Shown here in pieces: positions 1 through 10,575 of a stretch of DNA of 34,555 nt. The stretch is from positions 1 through 34,555 of the forward strand of contig NW_004086691.1 in assembly GCF_000220395.1 (NCBI RefSeq). Direction: 5' to 3'. The stretch is from Ichthyophthirius multifiliis (Eukaryota; Ciliophora; Oligohymenophorea; Hymenostomatida). Each line of letters starts with the position of its first letter. Within the stretch, counting starts at the first letter, position 1. A model generated the notes under the pieces. It searched no databases and had not been told where the DNA came from. It saw only the letters and a list, made by a program, of their open reading frames with translations. The position numbers were made by a program, and so were the translations under genes.

Positions 1-5
1 ATAAT

Positions 6-51
<46 letters not shown>

Positions 52-1047
52 TTATATTACTTGTTTTCTATCTTCTCCTTATAAAGTATCGTTTTAAATA
101 ATTTATTTTATAGTGTTAGTTATTATTTATAGCATTCCACTTTCTATGGAAGCCTTAGACACATCTATTAAAAAAAATATGTTGGAGGCATAGGAGCTCT
201 TGAAGCATAACTTTTTTTATTTTTTTATTTTAGTTTTTTTTTCTTATTTTTTTATTTTAATTATATATTATTTATACTCTGCTCCTGCTATTATATCAAA
301 CGATCCTTAACTTAATTCAGGTTTTAAATACAAATCTTGTCTTTTTCCATTTTAATCTAAGGCCGAATAATAATGATTAGGAATAGATTCTATACTTCCA
401 CATAAGCTACATTTATACTTTAGTTTTTGTTTAAAAATTATTTAAATATTTATGATTATAATTATTTACTTTATATCCTTCCTATATAAATTCACAAAAA
501 GGATTCATATATACTCTACATTATTCACATCTTACTATTTATTTATTTTTCATATATGCTACAGGGAATTCTTTTTCCTTTTTTTATATAATTTGTTGTT
601 ATTGAGTTATAATATGTTTTTATTATTAAAATAAAATAATACTTATGATCCGAAAGGAGATATTATAGCAGAAAATTTGAAATTGGAATCTCTTAAAATC
701 TTTTACGTTTTAGGAAAACGATCTGTGGTGGGTCGAATATATAATTTCGAAGAATTAAAATTTTCTCCTAATTGACTTAATTCTTATATTCTTTATTATT
801 CATATTGACTTGAAAGACTAGTTTTTGATACATCTTAAATTTATTAATAATACATTTATTATTGGGCTTAAAAGACTGGCTGGCTTGGAATTTAATTATA
901 TTATTATTATTGTTATTGGTTTTGGGAATTTTAAGATTCAACAATATTTTATAAATTATTGTTATTTGGTGCGTCTGCTTCTTGTTGGTTATTTTGCTAT
1001 TAATTTTTTTTTTAATGGGCTTAAAGAATTTTTTAATGAATGCTCAT
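1..1047 (-). CDS. SEC24: SEC24-like COPII coat subunit (5' part; 3' end off window)
   Basis: COPII inner-coat cargo adaptor that acts with Sec23 at ER exit sites. Minus-strand exons are 1047-643, 577-470, 417-278 and 210-61. Introns 642-578, 469-418 and 277-211 are GT..AG, and a fourth starts at 60 and leaves the window. After ATG at 1047 comes a Q/N-rich disordered N-terminus, as is usual for Sec24, then YIRPTTDRFPKT, the zinc finger RCEQC...NPF...KCSLCG, the segment DLYLKPELSQGSFDIIAGADY, and the start of the trunk domain, PPTYFF then LIDVS. Internal TAA/TAG codons are Gln. The frame breaks by -1 inside the A8 run at 170-177, exactly between YFF and LIDVS, so one base seems to be missing there. 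The start is the first ATG before the Q-rich stretch; an earlier start is not excluded. The family call is secure. Confidence 0.9.
10..48. repeat. TA-dinucleotide tract inside SEC24 intron
   Basis: Nearly pure TA repeat lying in the intron that begins at 60 on the minus strand and runs off the left edge. Confidence 0.9.
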
Positions 1048-1220
1048 ATTTATTTTATTTTTCCTATATTTATTATTTTTTCTGTTTCTTTTATATATAT
1101 TTTAATAAAATCTTTTTTTAAAATGTATTTATGTACTTTATTTTTATAAATATATCTTTATAATATATATATTTTTTAAAAGTTATTTGGATAATTATAT
1201 TTTAATGAATAAATTATTAT

Positions 1221-1272
<52 letters not shown>

Positions 1273-1587
1273 TATATTCAAACTAATATAAAATAAAAAT
1301 TAAATCATTTTGTAAAATTATATAAAATGCATAAATATATATTATATAGTAATGTAAACTAAAATAAACAAAAGTAAATTAATGTAAAGTAATAAAATAA
1401 AATAACATTAAAGTAAAGTTAAATAAAGTAAAAAATAAATAATATATATATAAAAAAAAAATTATAATAATTATACTAAATTAAATAAATATTAAATAAA
1501 ATAAATATTAAATATTTATTTTAAATAAATAATATTTTTTTTATTTTTTTTACAAAAAATATATAAAATAACATAAATTAAATAATA
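1048..1587. other. A+T-rich spacer between SEC24 start and next gene's stop
   Basis: About 540 nt of almost pure A/T with an AT-dinucleotide tract at about 1226-1268. It should hold the SEC24 5' region and the 3' region of the gene ending at 1588. I see no conserved element or further coding signal. Confidence 0.7.
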
Positions 1588-2500
1588 TCAAAGTTACTTT
1601 ATAAATGAATTATAACTTTAATTTTTAGAACTTTATTCCTCTTCTACACTTTCCCATGGTCCATATTATTAAAATTCATTTTTAGTATCTATAACCTGTA
1701 TATTATTAATTGCTTTTTTATTTTTTTATTTAATTCTTTAAGACTAATATTGGTTATGAAGTATTTTTTAAGACTAATTTTTTTATTAAAATAGTTTTAT
1801 TTAATTAATGAATAGATTTTAAATTTCTTTAATTTTTTCGAATTTCTAAGTTTATTTTTCAAAAGAACTTTCGTTTGATTAATATAGAGTAGAAATAGAA
1901 TAGCTTTAAGTATTTTTTTTATACGATTAAAATTTATAATTATTATAATTTTATATTGGAATATTTTAATTAGAAGAATAATATTAATGCTTTATTATTG
2001 AAGATTATGGTCTTTTTAAATTCCTTTATTTTTATTAAAATTATTACTTAACTTAAAATGCTAATAATTTTTTTCTTTTTGAATATTTTTTTATTATTCT
2101 TATATATTCTTTTCAGCTTTTGAATAGAATTTATTTTGTTGTTTTTATATTTATATATGTTTTCGCATTGTTTAAAAAAATGCCTCATTTGGAGATTTTT
2201 GAGATAAATTAAAATTTAAATTTGTATATTCACTTTTTTAGACACGATTTGTGAGTATTTTTTGCCTTAAAGATTTTTGGATAATTGTTTCGGGTTTGTT
2301 TTAGATTATTTTTGGGTAATTTTTTGTAAATTATAATAATATTAAGTACTTTTATTATTAAAATTTATGAGATTTTGAATCTTTTATTTATTTTAAATAA
2401 AAAATTATATATATATTTATTTATTTTTACCTTTTTAAAAATAAGTAAATGAAGATTTATTTTATTATTTATGATTTTATGTTATTTTTTATTAGATCAT
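1588..2500 (-). CDS. Hypothetical Q/K/S-rich protein, 277 aa
   Basis: Not recognised. Minus-strand ATG at 2500, TGA at 1590-1588. Intron 2430-2381 is a typical 50-nt GTAAAA..AAAG intron. A second frame change near 2024-2074 can be read either as a 29-nt intron (2052-2024, GTTAAG..AAAG) or as one base missing from the T7 run at 2068-2074. With the intron the exons total 834 nt. The protein is basic and glutamine-rich with many Ser/Asn, no membrane segment, and ends in a more acidic, better-looking tail (QQYGPWESVEEEQ). That tail faintly recalls the YG-x-W motif of WBP4-type splicing proteins, but no U1-type zinc finger is visible, so I do not assign it. Upstream is an unresolved patch; downstream lies SEC24 in the same orientation. 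Confidence 0.6.
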
Positions 2501-2642
2501 TTCTTTTTATATTTTTTTATATTAAAAAAATTAAAATTTTTATTTTTTAATAAATATAAAAAAATATTATAAAAATGATAATTTTTTTTATTTTTTATTA
2601 AAACAATAAGCTTTTATTAAAATATTAATTTAAAGAATGTAA

Positions 2643-2990
2643 TCAAAATAGTTTATTTTTAAATAATTATTTTTTTAATATATATAATAGAAAAAAAATA
2701 AAGGAAAAGGAAATAGTGGTGATTTTAGGCTTATTTTTGAAATAATATGTCATTCTCTATGACATTGTAAATTCTGTTAATTTAAAGTAAGGATCTAGAA
2801 AGAACTGAATATCATGTCGATAAGCATTTGATAATAAAGCAGAATGCACCTTCAAGAAATTAAAATAGACTTAGTAGTATTAATTTTTGGTTTTTTTTAA
2901 TTTCTTTGCGTACAGTTTGTTACCTATTACCGAATATATATATCGTTACGAATTAGTTTTAGTAAAAAATTGTATAATAGTACACTAATA
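2643..2990 (-). CDS. Possible exon or short gene, unresolved
   Basis: A low-A+T island (about 2700-2960) in otherwise nearly pure A/T spacer. The best-looking reading is on the minus strand, open to a TGA at 2645-2643, with a balanced middle part that includes HSALLSNAYRHDIQFFLDPYF. I found no clear start and no homologue. A plus-strand reading through the same patch is also open for about 90 codons but has a poorer residue mix. A perfect 7-bp inverted repeat (2747-2753 with 2759-2765) lies inside, so a structured RNA is an alternative. Low confidence. Confidence 0.3.
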
Positions 2991-3461
2991 TGGATTATAA
3001 AATATATTTAATATATATAAAATTAAATTTATATACAAAAATATTTAATTAATTTCACATAAATAAATATAATAATATAATTATTTTATATATAAAAACA
3101 TTTAATTAATTTTTGAATTCCATTAAATTTTTTGATGAAATTAAATTAAATTCATAAATATATTATAAAATATTCATTTTTTAAAATCTATACATATTTT
3201 AAAAATCTTTTATAAAATTAATATGATAATGAGTAAATACTCAATATATTAAAATGATATTTAATTATAAAAAAATTATATAAATAAACCATTTTTAATA
3301 ATTAAAATATAATATAAAAATAAAAATAATAATAAAACATAATATAAATATAAAAAAAAATATATAAAAAATAAATGTAATAACAATACATTATATAAAT
3401 ATTTATATACATATACATATATATATATATTTAAAAATAAATAGATTAAAAAAGTTAATTT

Positions 3462-6400
3462 ATGAGTTCTTAATTTTCCGAAACTAACAAAAAATAAAAA
3501 GACCTAAACGAAATTTAATTATAACTAAACACAATTGAACATATTAATATTCCTTAAAATAAAAAGCCTGATATAAAAAAGAATTTTATTTTATACAATA
3601 ATACTCAACCAGAAGGTATATTCGAGAACCTCTAATGTTTAAAGAAAAGTCATTTTTTTTACGAATGTGTTTTATATATATTATCTTGTGGTATTTTTTT
3701 CTTATTATTAAAATGGAATCTGAAATGGAGATAGTCGTTTTTATTCCGAAAATGTTCGGATATAGAAGAATCTACCCATATAGCTATTACTGGTCCTTCG
3801 AAAACAATTCATATAGAAAAACTGGAAAATGTACAAATAGAAAATTAACAAATAAGAATTTTTACATTCAGATATTTTCGATTTATGAACCAAAATCGTA
3901 TTTTTGTCCCTTTATGTGACCAAGTAAACAATTTTACATACGAATAACTAATAAGATAGTTCTCTGATGGCCTATAGTAGTCTTAGGTTGATATTTTACA
4001 TTAAAGAAACGGGCTTAATGAAAGCAAAATACCTGAACCGGGATATTTTTAGATTTTTATAGACTAAATTTTATCTCCTTTTTATTTATTTTAGATTTTT
4101 TCAGTGACTTTATGGTATCATTAGTCATATTATATTTACTCTAGTGTTATTTTAATATCTGCGACTTTTTCTTTAGTTTCTGAGCTTTATTAGACTAAAC
4201 AAAATATTCGAAAAATTATTAAACTAAGTGAAAACTAAAAAATACAAATATAAGTTCTCCGAAATAACAAAAAAGAATTAATTACTTCCGATAAACTAGC
4301 TTTTGGTGATATTTGTTTTTTAAACCAAAATAGTATAATTCCTTGCGATTTTACTGTAATTTCCGGTTCTGCAATTGTCAGTGAGGCCATGTTGACAGGC
4401 GAGAGTATTCCAGTGATAAAAACATCAATGGAGAACCGAAACGAGGCTTTTTGGGAGAATAAATAGACTATAATATACTCCGGAAGCCGTATTTTATAAT
4501 TAGATAAACTAAAATGTATGGTTATAAGGACTTCTTTTGATACTTTAAAAGGTAATCTTCTACGATCTATAATGTTTCCTTTAAAACCAGGCTACTTTTC
4601 ATTTCAAAAGTAGTCCATGAAGTTTATTATATTACTAGGGATTAATACATTGATAGCTTTTTTAATCACTATTCCCAAATTCTTAGATCTATTGGCTTAA
4701 AATGCTATTAAATCGGAAGATATAGTCGGTAGAATTTTGGATTTAATCACAATTTCAGTTCCACCCGCTTTGCCTACTTGTTTGGCCTTTGGAGTGTCTT
4801 TTTCGATATATAGGTTAAAGAAATGGGATATTTATTGCATAAATCCTCCTAAAATTAATGCTTGTGGGAAGGTCAAGACTGTGTGTTTTGACAAAACTGG
4901 AACTTTAACCGAAGATGGACTTTCTTTTAAAAGAATGGTCTTTTTCGAAAATTACGCGATGGAATTTAAAGAGGTCGATGCCTTAAATTTATTTGAGTTA
5001 AGAACTCAAATTTAACGAATAATAGCGGCTTCTTGCCATACTATTGAGAAATTTAACAACGAATTGATTGGGGACCCTTTGGATATTGAAATGTTTAAGT
5101 TCTCAGGCTTCTAGATATAAGAAAGTGGGTAACATGGGCAACTTTTAGTAGAAAATGGAGGAGATGGATTAAAAATTAAAATTTTTAAACGTTTTTAATT
5201 TCTCGCAGAATTATAAAAATCTAGTGTATTAGTTGATTTTTAAGGCAAAAAATACGCCTTTACGAAAGGTTCTCCAGAAAAAATCTTCCTTTAATGCCTA
5301 AACAACTATATACCCCAAAAATTTAATGAAATATTAGATTTATACACACTTTCAGGCTATAGAGTAATCGCGTTTTCCTATAAGGAACTCGAAAATAACT
5401 ACTGAGAGGAAAATCCTCGTGAATATTATGAAAAAAAACACATTTTTGGCGGTTTTTTGATCTTCGAAAATGAATTAAAAGACATAACTAAACATAATAT
5501 TTAATTATTAACTTCCTAATATATAAGGGTTATTATGGTCACTGGAGATAATCCTTTAACTGCCACTTATGTCGCCAAATAATGCGGTATAATGAATTTT
5601 GATGGGATTAGTAATATTCTTGATTTCGTGAATTCTGAGTGTGTTTTAAATGGGAAAAGTTTCAATTTAATAAAAGACTTTGCTAAGCTTTAAAATCATG
5701 AACTTTCAGTTTCAGGGACTTTCTTTTAACAGTATATGGAAAAAAATAGCAAAATAAGGAAATTCATACTTAAATAATGTAAAGTTTACGCCAGGATGAC
5801 TCCTGATTAAAAGTAGAGTTTAATTAATCTCCTCTAGATAGATTAAAGTGAGTATACTTTTGTAGGAATGTGCGGCGATGGGGCTAATGATTGTGGAGCT
5901 TTAAAAGAAGCTGACATGGGGATTTCTCTTTCGAATACAGATACTAGTATAGCTGCTCCTTTTACTTCGAAAATATAAGATATTGCATGTGTGCATAGAC
6001 TTTTGAGAGAAGGAAGGGCATCTTTATAAACTTCATTTGAGTGTTTTAAGTATATGGCGTTATATAGCACTATTTAATGCTTTACGACTACCATTTTATA
6101 CTTTTAGTAGTCCTTTCCGTCTGATATGTAGTTTTTAATGTGGGATTTATTCATTATATTGCCTTTATCTTTTCTTTTAGGGTTGAGTAAACCAGCGGAT
6201 AAACTCAAGAAAAATACACCGACTTGTGAACTTATTTCTTTAGATGTAATATTTTCTGTAGTCGGATAAAGTGCTATATAATTAGGCATATAACTATTAA
6301 GTATTTATATTTTAATAAAATAATCATGGTATATGAAATCTGTGGAAATACATAAAAACTCTAATGGAGAAATAGATTATGAGAGTTTGGGTGAATGTTA

Positions 6401-6811
6401 TGATTCTACTGTATTATATTGGATTTCAAATTTTTAGTATATTTTTATGGTTATAGCTTATTCGGTAGGATCGGAACATAAGAAGAAATTTTATACTAAT
6501 TTACCCTTTTTATTGTTTTTAATATTTATTTCAGGATTCTCTTTTTTTAAATTTTCTAAAGATTTGATATATTTTCGGAAATTTTTGGTATTTTTATAAA
6601 GACAATAAATAATGAGGGAGAAGTTGTTTCGGAAATGCCGATGAGGTTTAGGTTTATTCTGTTGGGTATTATATTTATTAATTTCTTTATAAATATTATC
6701 TTTGAAGCGTGGGTGTTGCCAGTTGTTGTAAAGATTTTTAACTCAAAGAAAAGTTAGAAATATGATAAGGTTAAATAAGAGTAACTCGATTATGAAAATA
6801 CAGAAGAATGA
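3462..6811 (+). CDS. P5B-type P-type ATPase (ATP13A family)
   Basis: Polytopic transport ATPase of the P5B class; studied members such as ATP13A2 export polyamines from late endosomes/lysosomes, and the substrate here is unknown. From ATG 3462 the N-terminal hairpin ([15 protein letters not shown]) comes first, then actuator TGE at residues 312-314, the P5B signature PPALP at 434-438, phosphorylation loop DKTGTLT with D477, TGDNPLTA, and hinge [14 protein letters not shown] at 805 onward. Paired membrane segments follow to TGA 6809-6811. Two anomalies: an in-frame TGA at 5403-5405 (codon 648) between [14 protein letters not shown] and [11 protein letters not shown], and a -1 frame change near 6515-6548. 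The latter fits either a 20-nt GTTTTT..CAG intron (6515-6534) or one base missing from T7 6542-6548. The intron would leave a membrane segment only about 10 residues long, so the indel reading is better. Length is about 1110-1116 aa. Confidence 0.9.
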
Positions 6812-8203
6812 TAAAAATATATTTTTAAATTCTATTAAATTATTTAGGAACAATTAATTAAAATGTTAATAATTATTTATATAATTATTATAATGAGTAT
6901 TAGAATATTTATTTAAAATAATATTTTGTTTGCTTATTTATATGAAAACTTTCAAAAATATAAAAATATAATCATATATAAATATAATGAGAACAAATTA
7001 ATTTTTTTATAAAAATTAATCTAATAGTATTTTATATATTTTTTTTTTTAAAAAATAATATGAATATAAAATAATATTGAAAAATTATATTTTTTTTATA
7101 AAAAAAAATGTTTTTCATATAAAAATAAAATAAAAAATATTATATAAATATATATAAAAATAATATAAAAAAATAAATATTAATTAATAAAAAAATATAT
7201 ATATTTAAAAGATAAATTTATTTTAACTTTTTTTTTAATTATTTAAGAAGTTAAAATGTTAATATAAAAATAATTAAATAAAAGATATTTTATTATATAT
7301 CAAAAATAATAAAAAAATTATAATTAAAAAGTAAATATATAATTTATTAATTTTTTTTTTTTTTTTTTTAAAATGTAATTAGTTATAAAATAGTTTTTTA
7401 GAAAACAAATCTTCTAAATAACGTTTTAAAAAATAAAATAATTAAATCTTAAATAAAATTAGACACATTTAATAATTTATAATTATTATATTTATAATAT
7501 ATTTTATATTTTATTATTTATAAGAATATTTAAATAAAATATTTAAATAAGCTAATTATATATATATATAAATATATAAATAATTATATATAAATAAAAA
7601 AATATATAATTATTTATTTATTTATTATTGATATTTAATTATTATTTATAAAGGTTGTGTAGAAAGATATTTATTAGAAACTACATGATATATAATTATT
7701 TAGATTATTTTTAAAATAAGAAGAAGAAAATAAATATAAGTTTAAATAAATAAATATAGATTAATTATAGCTATTATATACTAATCAATAATAATATTTA
7801 TTATTGATTATTTTATTAATCAAATAAAATAGCATATGAATACATTATTATTATATTATTTCTATTTAAAATTTATTTAAGATTTTTATTTGAATATTAG
7901 AATTAATTTTTTATTATACTTAAATATATTTTTAAGTTATCCAATTTATATATATATATAAAAAGAAATATATTTATAAAATTAATTAATTTTATAATAA
8001 TAAAAAAAAAATATTCTAAACTATAATTTATAATTAAATTATATATAAAAAAAAATATCTAAAATAAAATAAACCCTGAAATAAATTTTATTTTAAACAA
8101 AAAAATTTAATAATCAATATTCAGTTTTTAAAAATAATAAGCAATATGCATTTTTTATTAAAAAACTGTAAAAATAAAATAAAATTAAATATAAAAAGCA
8201 AAA
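6812..8203. other. A+T-rich spacer between P5B ATPase and MATE gene
   Basis: Almost 1.4 kb of A/T with poly-T and AT tracts and no coding signal I can support. The only structured element noticed is the inverted repeat at 7782-7810. Confidence 0.6.
7782..7810. repeat. Perfect 12-bp inverted repeat with 5-nt loop
   Basis: Arms 7782-7793 (taatcaataata) and 7799-7810 are exact reverse complements around atatt. In DNA this A/T rich a hairpin of this size can arise by chance, though the two G:C pairs make it stand out slightly. Confidence 0.5.
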
Positions 8204-9702
8204 ATGAATAACAAATTATTATAATATAATATTACCGATATTTGTCCATTAATATTTGAAAAAGAATTCCACCATTATAAGCTTATTGTAAATAAAATTA
8301 AAATAAATATAATAATAATAATAAAAAAAAGGAAGATAATACACATAACTTAAAAAAATAAGAATAATTTTTAAAAATTTCTAAATAATATATAATCGCT
8401 TCAACAAGTATATTCTTTGAAACTTTACCATAATTAATAACAGTCATTTTTTTAAGTAAATATTCATCTTTAGAAAATGTAAATGCATTTGGTCTTGGAA
8501 TAGTTTTATATAGATTTTTAGGAGAAAGTCCTATTTATGGAATAAGTATTAGTTTAGAAACATTAGCAGCTCATTTTTATGGAGCTCAAGATTATAAAAA
8601 AGTAGTTAACTTATTAGTTACTGCCCAATTTATTATGTTGATTGTATTTTTACCAATATCAATATGCTTATTTTTTTCTGAGAAACTATATCTTTTTTTA
8701 GGTTTTGACTAATAATTAAGTATTTTAGCTTCTTAATATTGCATATGGGCTTCTCCTGGTATTTTTTTGATTATTTTTTTAAATTCTTTTAGGTCTTTTA
8801 TAAATGCTTAGAGCGAATTTATGGTTTAATTTTTTAGTTTTTTAATTGTAATTCCTTTGCATTTTTTGAGTTGCTTCTGTTTTATTTAATTATTTTAGCT
8901 TAGTTTAATTGGGGCAGCAATATGTTTTTCTTTGACTACTTTTTTTACGAATTTAAGCTTTATAATTTTTATTTATTTTGAAAAAAAATTATATGTTTGT
9001 TTTAGAAATTTCACTTTTAAAATTTTTCATTTAATTATAGATTTTCTCAAATTTTCAATTCCAATTGCCTCTATTATTATTTTAGAGTGCGCAATTTAAT
9101 AGTTTTAAACTATATTTGCAGGATATTAAGAAGTAAATTAATTCAATGCTCATGTTTTAATGAACAATATAAATTTTATCCTAACATCATTTACTGTTGG
9201 ATTTGGAATGGTTACGTGTAGTTTTTTAGGAAATGAAATAGGAAAAGGAGATTATATGAGCGGGAAATATTATATTTTTTATAGCTTTATTCTATACTTT
9301 ATTTATATTATAATTATTATTTTGCCTTTTATTTTATTAAAAGATTTTATAATAATTAATATTATTAATGATTATAATGTTAAAGAAGAGTTAAATTCTT
9401 TATATTATATTGGTATATGTATTGTTATTCTTTATGGATTAAATTAAATTTTGTAAGGAATCTTAAGATCTTTAAAAAAATAGACTTTATTACTTTTTTC
9501 TTACTTTTTTTGTATTGGAGGTGTTGGTATATCTACTAGTTTGATTTTAGTTTTTTATTTTTAATGGAAAATTTAAGGAATTTGGATGGGAATACTTATT
9601 GGTGAATTTTTCAATTTTATTAGTTAAAGTTTAATTATTTTGTATTTAAATTTCGAACATGAAGTTTACAAAATATTTAATTAATTAAATTTTAGTTACT
9701 GA
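8204..9702 (+). CDS. MATE-family multidrug/toxin extrusion transporter
   Basis: Cation-coupled efflux protein of the MATE family, probably in the plasma or vacuolar membrane. Exon 1 is 8204-8287; intron 8288-8331 (44 nt, GTAAAT..AAAAG) joins it in frame to 8332-9702, giving 484 aa, the usual family size. Twelve hydrophobic segments can be followed in two six-helix halves. Family-like features include STSIFFETLPQLITVIFLS in helix 1, GISISLETLAAHFYGAQDYK (the conserved LET.....GA segment), FLNSFRSFINAQ after helix 5, and the second-half counterparts TVGFGMVTCSFLGNEIGKGD and GLNQILQGILRS. TAA/TAG are Gln throughout and the stop is TGA 9700-9702. No frame anomalies. Codons are strongly A/T-ending. 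The substrate cannot be inferred. Confidence 0.9.
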
Positions 9703-10575
9703 TAATTTACTTTTCAATTTAATATTTTTTAATATTTAAACTATTTATTTAAAATTAAATTAATGTTATTAGATTTATATTTATTTATTTTAAACAAAAT
9801 TTTATAGTAATAAATACTTTAATAAGTATTTTAAATAAAAATTAATTCTTTTATGTGTTTATTTAATATTATTTATTTTATTTTAAGTTTTAAAAAGTTA
9901 ATTTATTAATTATATACTAAAGGTTTAAGTAAAAAAAAACTATTTATATTTTAATTAATTTAGTTAACAAAATAATATTTGTTTTGAATTAGATTTCAAT
10001 ATATTATTTAAAATAGTTAATTAATCATAAAAAATTCAATAAAATGATTTGATTGAAGTTCATTAATAAATGATGATGCTTTTAAAAATTTAATTAATAA
10101 GATTTTAAAACTAATAAACAATATAAAATATTAAATAAATAGATATAAATCTAAAAATATATAAATATATATATTTTTATAAATATATATATATATTTCT
10201 AATTTTTTATATAATTATGTAATTTATTTAAAAAGCGATAAAAATTTATAAAATTATCTATTTTAATTTTTATTTATAGTAGATAATATAGCATTTTATC
10301 TATATTATTTTTAAAATATTAATTTTTTATATTGTTCCTATATATCATGCTTTAATTTACAAAAAGAAAAATTAAAAAAAAAAAGTTATTTAAATATTAA
10401 AAATATATCTATGAATATACAAATACAAAATAAAAATTCTTTAATTAAAAATTATATATAATTAATTTATATTATATTAGGTTATTTTTAAATAAAAAAG
10501 TAATTTTAATATATATCTTTATATAAATAAATATATATTACATAAATTTTTAAAATTTGCTTTTGTTTGAAAAAA
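9703..10575. other. A+T-rich convergent spacer
   Basis: About 870 nt between the MATE stop (plus) and the UBE2S stop (minus). Nothing but A/T homopolymers and short AT tracts; no coding or RNA signal seen. Confidence 0.6.

Noticed and set aside
452-1121. Plus-strand open frames (452-634 and 825-1121), the first continuing to a TGA near 776 when TAA is read as Gln
   Set aside because: They lie antisense to SEC24 exons whose conserved motifs (YIRPT, RCEQC zinc finger) are certain on the minus strand.
1588-1700. WBP4/FBP21-like C-terminus suggested by YGPWESVEEE
   Set aside because: Only a few residues match and the expected N-terminal U1-type zinc finger is absent, so no name was given.
2875-2935. 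U-snRNA suggested by an Sm-like site and CTTTGCG
   Set aside because: The conserved 5' elements of U1, U2, U4, U5 and U6 were not found nearby; the match is too short in A/T-rich DNA.
5843-6289. Two minus-strand open frames
   Set aside because: Antisense to the P5B ATPase hinge and membrane segments.
6588-6601. A 14-nt GTATTT..AAAG segment that would also restore the P5B frame
   Set aside because: Shorter than any well-supported intron here, and the -1 change is better placed at the T7 run upstream because the intervening -1 frame reads as protein.
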